The notes beneath the pieces are model-generated. The model did no database searches, was not told the DNA's origin, and saw only the letters and a list, made by a program, of their open reading frames with translations. The position numbers and the translations under genes were made by a program. From Carya illinoinensis (lineage: Eukaryota > Streptophyta > Magnoliopsida > Fagales > Juglandaceae), in the NCBI RefSeq assembly GCF_018687715.1, contig NC_056764.1, positions 7,764,501 through 7,828,500 on the forward strand: 64,000 bases of DNA, read 5' to 3'. Positions 36,718 through 44,626 of the stretch are shown here, piece by piece (position 1 is the first letter of the stretch; each line of letters begins with the position of its first letter).

Positions 36718-36743
36718 AGTAATAGCAATTACACAATAAATAC
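32496..36743. other. CACTA 5' interior (probable long first intron), no gene recognised
   Basis: This lies between the promoter-bearing right arm and the transposase ATG, as does the long leader intron of En/Spm. Degenerate repeats of about 70-90 bp (AACTGTCCAG, AATCCAAATACAAAA, CCAAACCATA) occur at 34130-34390. A C10-11 run lies at 33820-33830. No coding motif was recognised. Confidence 0.45.
36631..36718. repeat. Compound (TA)n(CA)n(TA)n microsatellite
   Basis: Runs of AT, then CA with one ATA break, then AT again. It sits just inside the inner edge of the right CACTA arm (36744), where the inverted duplication ends. Confidence 0.9.
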
Positions 36744-38131
36744 TTCAAACAAAACTACCAGCAAAGACTCATCAAGTTGGACCGGATCATTAATACTTCA
36801 AGTCAAGAGGTTGAGATCTGTTTAAGCTTTTAGCAAACATATATTACCGTGTATTACCGTGACACACTTCCCACTCGATCTCCCCCTAAAACACACACAC
36901 AAATACAATGTGGATATGATTATTTACTATTTCTATCTTCTATAATTATTTGCAACAATTTAGGGACATAAGCTAGCTGTGGAGTGTCTGTCTCCTATTT
37001 CAGACTATATCCAGTGTAACCACGTGAGTCTCTCCGCTCTCTATCACTTTTATGATATGGTAAATATGTAAAATAAAATAGATGTTTGGTTTCTAAAAGG
37101 AAAAAAAAGATCCCCTGCAAAAGCAATCTTTTTTCTTTCATGCTCATGTCATTCACATTGGAAGAAAGAGTAAAAACCGTTATCTAATGCTTTTTGATAT
37201 ACACGTTCTTCTGGCCTTTTGTAGGCTATTCACAACCTAACTTCATATTGCATAATTAGAGGTGTAATTAGGGATTTCAAGAAAAAAACCACTCAATCAG
37301 AGGATACGCAGCAAATACAAACTATATATCACCCAACCATTATGCAGTTACTAAACCAATTTCTACACGTAGCAAAAATGTAGAAGAACTAGTAAAAAAT
37401 GCTGAAAGAAAATTGCTGCTTTCATATGCAAATATCTAGCAATAGATCAGGCCAGAAAAAGCTCCCATTTTTGTTAAGCAACGAGCTCGGATGAAGGGGG
37501 AGAGAGAGAGCAATGAGTAGAATCAATACCTGTGGTGCCGAAAGGTATACCCAAGTAACTGGTTCGACAATGTCAACTACCGATTCAAACAGAAATCGGT
37601 GTCCCAAATCACTCCGACCATAGAATCAGACACACACAGAGCGGGATGGGGAGGAAACAGGAACCGTAGCTGCCGTGGAAGGGAAATGAAGTGGTGCACG
37701 TTCTAGGGTCCCGTTGTCGTAGTCGACGATGGAGCTAGATTTCGACCCCAGTGTATTTCTGTTAATCGGTCACCTGGGCACTGAAGGTAGGAGAAATGGG
37801 CAAGAGGCTCGAAGTGGAGATGGTACTCGCGTGGTAACAGAGTGATTTCGGGGGGAAAATAAAAACTGGTCAGTGGGATTTGGCGCCCAGAGCCTATTGC
37901 AACAATATTACTCTGCTGCAACAAGTTTTTAATTCTTCCAAGGCAACTCTTCGCTGCTATAGATTATTATTTCGCTGCAACAACTTTAATGAAGCTCCCC
38001 GCTTCATTAAAGCGTATGTCGATGTGAAAAGTTTGCAAGGGAAAATATTTCACTGCAAAAGTATATCTATTGCAGCGATTTTAATTGCAACAAAATAAAA
38101 AACGCTGCAAAAGGCCTAAAACCTTGTAGTG
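36744..38131 (-). repeat. Right arm of the CACTA long inverted repeat (element 5' end)
   Basis: Near-perfect inverted copy of 19811-21199. Because the transposase genes point away from this end, this is the true 5' end, with promoter and leader. On the minus strand are the terminus CACTACAAGG, a few GCAGCG motifs, a GC-rich zone at 37890-37530, and a splice-donor-like CACCACAG|GTATTG near 37530. The unexpected copy is the one at the other end. Confidence 0.92.
37879..37886 (+). promoter_or_regulatory. E2F-type motif in the right CACTA arm
   Basis: TTTGGCGC on the plus strand, about 245 bp from the terminus. It is the mirror copy of 20056-20063. Confidence 0.5.
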
Positions 38132-38712
38132 CTTTTTACCTTGTTGGATTTTTAATTTCGGGTGGACTTTGTTCTAGTGGGTTTTCCTTTGTTTTTAGGC
38201 CAAATTCTTTCAATTTTCAGGCCCAGCTCACTTGCCTTAAGCCCAACCCCCTTTCTCTCCCAAAATGGCGCCGTTTGCTTCCTAGCCCTTAGGGCTTTGT
38301 TTCTTCTTTATTTCCTACTGTTGGCGCCGTTTCTTCTTCTTCTTATCTTGTCTCCCTTCTCATCGACCCAGTTGAGCAAATCAGATTCAAGTAAAACCCA
38401 TATGATAAGCTGGGATAAATTCACGAGAATTGGGAATGGGTCAAGTTCTTTGCTTTGCGTCAAGTATGAAACGAGCTTGGATTGGTGGATTCGATGAGAA
38501 GGGAGAGATGGAATGCGGTGGGATTCGGGGCTTGTGGTTTTGCAAAGCAGAAATGAATCTTGGGGTTAGTGATTTTTTGAGGATGTGCTTTTCTGATTAG
38601 GGGGATGGAATCGCATTCATTTCGTTGTTGCTGCTTCTTCTTCCTCTTTCCATTTCCATTTCTATGCATCCAGACCAAGAGGCTAAGAATTCAAAGAGGA
38701 AAAGGAACTGAC
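38132..38712 (-). other. Partial intron 1 of the ACR-like gene
   Basis: It runs from the splice donor (GT at 38712-38711, minus strand) to the CACTA end at 38131. It contains two GGCGCCGTTT motifs (near 38267 and 38325) and GCCCA boxes, common in plant promoters and first introns. No second exon occurs before the transposon. Confidence 0.55.
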
Positions 38713-38783
38713 CTGGGAGTGTTAATTCGAATCACAAGCTTCTTGTATTCGTCCACATAAGCAGGCCTCTCAATCTCTATCAT
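38713..38783 (-). CDS. First exon of an ACT-domain-repeat (ACR-like) protein gene, orphaned
   Basis: ATG at 38783 reads MIEIERPAYVDEYKKLVIRI and then NTP plus a split Arg codon (AG before GT at 38712). The pattern DEY.KLV.R.N.PR at the extreme N-terminus, with an intron right after it, is typical of plant ACR proteins, which have three or four ACT domains and are thought to sense amino acids. Upstream, on the minus strand, is a pyrimidine-rich leader (CTTTGTTTGTTTTTCTTTCG). The downstream exons should lie at lower coordinates, but after 581 bp the CACTA element begins. The sequence beyond its far end is an unrelated repeat, so the gene is separated from its remainder here. The call rests on 24 residues. 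Confidence 0.6.
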
Positions 38784-39229
38784 TGTCTTCAATTACAAAG
38801 TGAAAACGAAAGAAAAACAAACAAAGCACTGGAAGATCAAAAGCCCTTAAAAAGTTTAGCACTGTTTTTCTTGCATATTTTAAGTTATTAGGAAATGGAA
38901 TTCAATCGGACAACACAAATGGCCACAAACGGTGGCTTAACTGCCACTTAATGAGGAACAATAAAACTAATGGTAAAATAAGATTTTCTGTTAAAACAAC
39001 AAATTCCGTTTTATAGGCACTTTTTATATATAGAAGATGAGAAATGATATTTGCAGTCGTGGTTGTGCAAGCGGCGTGCAGTCGTTTTAAAAAAAGAAAA
39101 TTAATATGGGACCCACATGAAAAAAAAATTATTTTTATAACTTTTTTTTATTCATTCCGTACAACCGTTTACATCCCGTTTACATGTGCCGACTGCATCT
39201 AGCAGTTCTGATAGAAGATATATGATTTT
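38784..39229. repeat. Upstream flank of the ACR-like exon with a MITE-like block
   Basis: 38784-39030 holds the leader and likely promoter of the ACR-like exon. About 39035-39225 is a short repeat with inverted ends: GAGAAATGATATTTGCAGTCG on one side and CGACTGCATCTAGCAGTTCTG on the other. It has no coding capacity. Confidence 0.45.
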
Positions 39230-39640
39230 TTTGATATTTTTTTTATGTGATTCCATTAATTCTCTGCTGATAATTAGATTTTATAAATTATTTATCTTTG
39301 ATATTTAACGTTCCACACCAATCAAGCAACATATATACCTATATGTTCCTTTTATAATATATATATATATATATATATATCATATGATGATGCTTGCTTA
39401 GCAGAAAAAAAAAAAAGAAGAAGAAGAAGAAGGTGTTTCAACATTTATTTATTCAGAGTTAAGAATCTGGTTGTTGTACTGTTAGTGAGAATGATTTCTA
39501 GGACGTTGAACAAGCAAACACAAGTTGGTAACTGGTGTAACTGACTGCATTTATTAGTAATATTATTGCATTTACGGTACGTATGCGTGCAGTTTAATTT
39601 AAACTTTGAACGATGATCTTGATGAGCAGTCGGACGTATA
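39230..39640. repeat. Duplicated flank, copy 1 (homologous to 54990-55600)
   Basis: ATGTGATTCCATTAATTCTC, TTATTTATCTTTGATATT, GTTGGTAACTGGTGT and TTTGAACGATGATCTTGA match 54990-55600 in order. So the NLR-cluster duplications reach at least this far. A (TA)n run lies near 39353-39381. The copy is interrupted by a solo LTR at 39641. Confidence 0.7.
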
Positions 39641-41450
39641 TGTCAAAACCCCAAGGCAGGAGGCCACGGGCTATGCCTTGACCAGCACCAGCCCATGCCA
39701 GGACAACATGCCAGCAGCACTGTTGGTGTCGCTTGATTGCCCACAGACCGAGCCCTTGGTGAATGCTAGACCACGGTCACCCTCCATCAGGTAGCAAACA
39801 GTCGGCGCGCGCACGCAAGCGAGGTTGTCACACCACACTCAGCGCACGGCTAGACTGCATGCACGCCTAGTGCGCGTGCGCAGCGGGCACGCATGGGCTA
39901 TGCGCACACACCGCGTGCATGCATGGGCCGTGCATAGGCACAAAGCCCATGCATGGCCTAGGCACCCGCGCAGCGCACACTTGCACACCCACCTTGGAAT
40001 TGACGGTGCGGCTGCCCAGCAGGCCCACGCATGCTGGCATGCCACTCAACGCCCTGGTCTTGACCAGGGCCATGCTGATCAACGCCCTGGCCTTGGCCAG
40101 GGCCTTGCTGCTCAACGCCTTGGCCTTGACCAGGGCCATGCTGATCAACACCCTGGCTTTGGCCAGGGTCTTGCTGACCAACGCCCAGGCACCACAGCCT
40201 AGGCCATGCAGACCAACGCCCAAGCCCCACTAGCCTGGGCCATGCAGCAGCCTGCCATGCTTAAGCCAACCACGGTCCAACCCAGCGACTCATCAATGGT
40301 GCCTAGCCCACACAACCTGGGCCACACATGCAAGGACCATGGACCAGCCAAGGCTAGCCCGGCAGGCCAATCTGAAGACCCATGTGTGCAAGCATGAAGC
40401 CTATGCTGTGAGTCATCCTGGCCACCCATGGGCCACTGACAGCATGAGGCCTTAACCAGGAGGGGTGTGCCGGGAACCATTTTCCCTTTGTAATCATTTT
40501 AATTGCTTTCTAATATAAGTGAGGCAATAGGCTATCACTTAGTTTTTATCTTGGAACATTTGGACGAATTTGGCTTGTAAGCCCCCATAGACACATTGGT
40601 GCTTTGTCACTTAGGCTCCATTGGGTGCAATCCATGAATCCCAAAGGAGAAGGCTCACCCTGTGCAATTCATGAATCAGGGTAACCCATTCATTCCATTG
40701 TTTTTCTTTGATTAATGCATTGTTGAGGTATTTCAACATTTTGGATTGTGTCTATTGCATTACATTCGCATTTGCTTGCTGATTATTTTGAACCGTTCGA
40801 GTGGGGCATCGCTTAAGGCAGCCACGAGTTGCCATTGAAGGGCATCTGGTCTGCACCAGGCCACCCTGGTCGAATCTAGAGCAAGGTTAAGGACAAGCTA
40901 ACAGTTACCAACCACCAGCCAAGCCACACGCCCAGCCCTTGCCACCTGTCTAGCCACAACCGCTCCCCTACTTTGTAGGGAGTAACCAACCATCCCTTAA
41001 ACCGCTCAGCCATCACCCACTCGGCCAACCCACTTAAACCACCCTTAGCCACATGTGCCTAATCATCAGAAGACACCTGTGTGAGACTTGGTCAGCCCCC
41101 CAAGCGAGTGACACTTGTGCTTGACTTGGTCAGCCACCATCAGGAGACACCTGGTGCCTGACTGGGTCAGCCCACCAGCAAGAGCCACGTGTGCCTGACT
41201 TGGTCAGCCAGCCACTTAACCACCTGATCCCATTCACAACCGTTTTTGACGATTCAGCTCCTGCACATGTATGCATGCACGCCCAGTCACTAGAATCTCG
41301 CCCACCATCAGCCACTGATCAACCATACGAACTCAGCCAACACCACCCATAACCATCACGGTCAAGCAAGTGGCAGCCCACATCGATCATTGAGGAGCAA
41401 GAAGGGGCGCGGCAGCTTGGTGTCTAGGATCTCAACCGAGGACCCTATCA
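39641..41450. mobile_element. 1.8 kb solo LTR with target duplication GTATA
   Basis: It starts TGTCAAAACCCCAAGG and ends GGACCCTATCA. Perfect 5-bp repeats GTATA flank it (39636-39640 and 41451-41455). The paralogous empty site near 55590 (GAGCAGTCG followed by TTTTACGCTGATGAG) confirms both edges. It is much more GC-rich than its surroundings. It contains a TATA-like TATAAGTG near 40516 and a minisatellite at 40047-40230. No internal coding region or second LTR is present, so recombination to a solo LTR is the simplest reading. Confidence 0.85.
40047..40230. repeat. 33-bp GC-rich minisatellite in the solo LTR
   Basis: Units beginning CAACGCCCTGG or close variants start at 40047, 40080, 40113, 40146 and 40179, with a degenerate one at 40213. 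Each has a small CTGGYCTTGRCCAGG dyad. As 33 is divisible by 3, several frames stay open on both strands. These are not genes. Confidence 0.88.
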
Positions 41451-41989
41451 GTATATTTTACGCTGATGATGAGAATAATTTGAACGGGTCTTCCTATTTA
41501 GATTCAACCCCATCCCCTACGCACCGCATTAGTTCACTCTCAATAGAGTCTCACACGGTTCGTGCGAGAGGTCCGAAATAGCCAATCCGTTTATGCCCTC
41601 TGCAGCACTAATCAAACTTCTTCGCCGCACTGTACGTACGCAGAGCTCTCATTAGAAAACCGATATAATAATTGAAAATGATTAAAAAAGCTATTATTTC
41701 TTAATCTTAGATTATGGCAATATTATTGAGTCTCATCATTTTATATTCTCAAAATTATCATTTATATAATTGTACTTTTTTTGTTGTTTTATAATTTTTT
41801 TTAACATATTTAAATATTAAAAAAATAAAAATATATAAATTCACCAATAATCAATTCTTTCATTATTAAAATAAAATAATTATAATAAAGTAAAATAAAT
41901 GAGCTATCAAAATGAGAACAAAATAATAGACTAGTAGTCATTTAGTATTTCTCATTAAAAAAAAATCAAATCAATTTATAAGATGCCTT
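41451..41989. other. Remainder of duplicated flank, then AT-rich DNA
   Basis: 41456-41500 (TTTTACGCTGATGATGAGAATAATTTGAACG) continues the flank broken at 39640. The rest is AT-rich with nothing recognised. Confidence 0.5.
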
Positions 41990-42245
41990 CATGGCAAACA
42001 GTTTGTAAATAAATTTGTTCATTGAAATTGTTTTGTAGAGGAGGAGGCCGGTTCAATGGTCATTTACAGTGAAAAGAAAAAGAAAATGATGGAAGACGAT
42101 ACGATGCAGGACACTCCTGTTACGAAGCGTACAAGACACAGACCTCATAATCGGCGGATTTTCCAGGACTACGACGGGCTCGATTCTTTTCTGTCCTATA
42201 TAGAACGTAACACATGAAGTACTCTTGCTCTTTTCCACTCTCGGG
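41990..42245. repeat. Duplicated segment, copy 1 (homologous to 49335-49600)
   Basis: AAATTTGTTCATTGAAATTG, GGCCGGTTCAATGGT, GAAAAGAAAAAGAAAATGATGG and GACACTCCTGTTACGAAGC occur in the same order at 49335-49600. In this order each copy is followed by TATGTCC and AAGGCGATTACC blocks (42465-42560; 49600-49690). The segment has no clear coding frame. Confidence 0.75.
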
Positions 42246-42445
42246 TAATTATATAGAGAAATGCTACACATCATCCCACATCACACACTTTATATATTAA
42301 AATATTATTTTTTATTTTATTTTATTCTTATTAAACTAATTAAATTATTCTATTTATTATCCACACACTACATATTTATTATAGAAAAATAAAAAAAATT
42401 AAAATAAATATAATGTGTGAAGTGTGAGGATGACAAGAAGATTTT
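42246..42445. repeat. MITE-like insertion in duplicated segment copy 1
   Basis: GAGAAATGCTACACATCATC at the left pairs with a GTGTGAGGATGACAAGAAG right end. The interior is AT-rich and partly palindromic (ACACACTT / AAGTGTG). It is absent from the paralogous place near 49600, so it was inserted after the duplication. Confidence 0.55.
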
Positions 42446-42952
42446 TCCGATTATAGATGTAATATGTCCCATAGTAAATAGTGATTGGGCTTGGACTTTA
42501 TATTGGGCCTGCTGTTACTCTATGATGAAAAGCTTTTAAGGCGATTACCCTCTTCTGCTCTTACATTTTTGCAAGATGAAAATCAAACACTCGAAAGTAA
42601 ATCAGCCACTACTTGATTTTAGTCAGGTATTACTATGTATGAGCACTATGTCATGTAAGCACAATATTTGAAAGTAAATCCTTAAAATTGAAACTGGCTT
42701 ACCTTTAGGGTAATTTATACCCTTATGGTTGACGGACTTCACTGGAAGCAAGAATTTGTCAGAATAATTGCTAATTGCTATATGCGATTTTGGGAATGAG
42801 AATAGCTTGAACACATACGTAGTCCCCTTTTGATCCTTGTAGGAGTGAGAATATTTACTATGCTTTTATCCTTGTTAATATCGGCTGTTCGCTTGAATAG
42901 AGGGTAGGAAATACCATTCCATTGATGGGTTTTGAATTGGAGTAGATAAAAA
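42446..42952. other. Continuation of duplicated flank, no gene
   Basis: The segment 42465-42600 (GGACTTTAT, GCTGTTACTCTATGA, TTTTGCAAGATGAAAATC) matches 49600-49860. The remainder shows only short frames. Confidence 0.5.
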
Positions 42953-43395
42953 CACTAATAGAAACGGTGTTTCTCCTAAAAGGTTTCATACAACAAATAT
43001 GCAGAGGAGATTGTTTGCAAGGAATGTAGTTTTGTTGGTAATGATAACAGTTTTTTAATTAGTATTTTCTGTTTCACTTGTGCATTGAAATTATCACGTT
43101 GCTAATTTGTAAAATTCTTGCAAGGAGGTTACTTTCGTTGGTAATGTATAATACTTTTCTCATTTGCAACGAAATAACTATCATTGGTGATAGTTAATTT
43201 GGTATTTTCCGATATATTTTGCATTTTCATGTCAAGAGTATTTGCAAAGAAAATACATCGTTAGTAATATGTATTTGTTATTTGTAACGGATTGCAAATT
43301 GTTGCTAATTGAGAATTTATTTTTTGCAACAAAAAATGACTCGTTGGTAATATATTTTGTTTTCGCAACGCATATATCTATCGCTAATCAGATAC
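42953..43395 (+). mobile_element. Small non-autonomous CACTA-like remnant
   Basis: It begins CACTAATAGAAACGGTG and is filled with short motifs such as TTTGCAACGAA, TTCGTTGGTAAT and ATCGTTAGTAAT, like a CACTA subterminal field. The right edge is near 43395, where collinearity with 50866 and 55800 (AGATACTTC..AATTTGTATATAAT) starts. A clear right terminus ending TAGTG was not found, so it is truncated or end-eroded. Confidence 0.5.
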
Positions 43396-43640
43396 TTCTT
43401 AATTTGTATATAATTAGATCATCTAGAACAAGGGAAAGAGAATCTTTAATTTCCATCATTGAACCACCAGAAAATTAGGAGTCCTACTGAATTAAACACG
43501 TTAAGAATTGACCTCCGTGTAAAAAAACTACATCGTTCGAAGAATATATGCTTCCAAATGGGACCTTAGACTCTTGAGAAAACAGACCTAGTGCTGATCT
43601 ACCCTTTCAGCCCTATATAGCCCGCGCGCACACACACACA
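43396..43640. repeat. NLR upstream duplicate, copy A
   Basis: TATAAT-AGATCATCTAGAAC, AATCTTTAATTTCCATC, CACCAGAAAATTAGGAGT and TTAAGAATTGACC match 50866-51060 (B) and 55800-56000 (C). This defines the start of each of three related NLR units. A (CA)n/(TA)n run follows at 43624-43690. Confidence 0.8.
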
Positions 43641-43823
43641 CACACATATATATATATGTATGTATAAATATATGTGTGTGTATATATGTACTGGTTCAAA
43701 CCCAAAAACTAAGCCTTTATTCTATCTACATTTTCTCTTTGTTTACCAAAATTGCTATGATTTCTGGCCCTTGCTAATCCCAACATCTTTACCTTTCTGC
43801 CACTAATCTAACTACCCAATCAT

Positions 43824-43944
43824 ATGGAGGGCCAAACCGCCATTATGAAAGGAAGCAGTTGTAAGCGTAAACTGGATACAGGATTCCTAGGCCAAAACAA
43901 CCATTGAAAGGTTCTTGTTGTTGGAGACCATACGAGTAAAGACG
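43824..43944 (+). pseudogene. Unit A: first exon of a TIR-NLR, with nonsense codon
   Basis: 121 nt, identical in length to the unit C exon at 56186-56306 and ending at the same GT donor position. It begins MEGQTAIMKGSSCKRKLD. Codon 28 is TGA (43905-43907), where unit C has CGA, so one C-to-T change stops the product. A Lys/Arg cluster (CKRK) resembles a nuclear localisation signal. The downstream TIR and NB-ARC exons are missing. Confidence 0.75.
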
Positions 43945-44310
43945 GTATCATTTTCCCCGCTCTCTCTAGCACATGATCACAATAGATACGATGTTGCGTC
44001 TATTACTACTTTTATTTTTGTGATTTATAGTTTCGAGAATCATAAGCTTTCTTTAATTTATGTTATTCCTCTAATAATATGATTTTACAATGATTTATCT
44101 TTGGGCAATTTACATGCAATTTCTATGTGCAAAACCATGATATACGTGTTATGTAGGTATGCATTGGAGCTTAGTCATTTTGCAAGCATGCATCATGTGA
44201 CCCAATCAAGCTTGCATCATTGGCCTAGTCCATTCCAAAGGTGTTATATTCTTTTGAAAAAAAAAATGATTAAATACATTCCTAATTGAACAGTTTTATT
44301 TTGTTAAGCA

Positions 44311-44515
44311 TCGGAAGTAGTGGAGGGTCTTAGCCTAAATCCACCCATACATGATCAAGACCAAGTCATATCTTTGGAATTGAAGCATTTGCAAACATGA
44401 AGAATTTGAGATTGCTTCAAATCAAGGGTGTAAAAAATTTAAAACTCGAAAGATGCGCATCTTTCCAAAGAGCTAAGATGGATTTGTTGGCATAGCTGTC
44501 CCTTGAGATTCTTTT
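44311..44515 (+). pseudogene. Unit A: start of the LRR region, frameshifted and interrupted
   Basis: EVVEGLSLNPPIHDQDQVI aligns to the same start in unit B (51140 onward). A one-base deletion near 44375 shifts the frame. The text then follows unit B (LRLLQIKGVKNLKLE) in another frame until a LINE insertion at about 44525. No TIR or NB-ARC sequence lies between the first exon and this point, only about 370 bp of intron-like DNA. Confidence 0.8.
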
Positions 44516-44626
44516 ATGTCCCCCTTTTTTTTTTATATAGAAATAAACATCTTCATTTGAGATAAACAATTACACACATTTATCAAACCATAAGGTTTGA
44601 GAAAGAAAGTCTAGAATACAATCTCA

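Larger units (their letters stand above)
19811..38131 (-). mobile_element. 18.3 kb CACTA (En/Spm-type) DNA transposon with intact genes and 1.39 kb inverted ends
   Basis: Both ends are CACTACAAGG (19811 plus strand, 38131 minus strand), followed by TTTTAGGCCTTTTGCAGCG. Inside are a TNP2-type transposase gene (28823-32495) and a TNPA-like gene (25841-28368), both on the minus strand, so the element's 5' end is at 38131. A field of GCAGCG/CGCTGC subterminal repeats lies at 21200-21955. The terminal 1.39 kb are present as near-identical inverted copies. The trinucleotides next to the ends are TGA (left) and CTT (right), so no 3-bp target duplication is visible. Typical CACTA inverted repeats are 10-30 bp, so these arms are exceptional. 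Confidence 0.93.

Noticed and set aside
38162..38497. 111-codon hydrophobic plus-strand frame beside the CACTA end
   Set aside because: It lies within the presumed intron of the minus-strand ACR-like gene. The hydrophobicity comes from T-rich intron sequence, and no homology was recognised.
39825..40480. Four overlapping open frames in GC-rich DNA, some Ala/Gln/Gly-rich
   Set aside because: They lie inside the solo LTR and the 33-bp minisatellite. They are open because of low AT content, without any motif.
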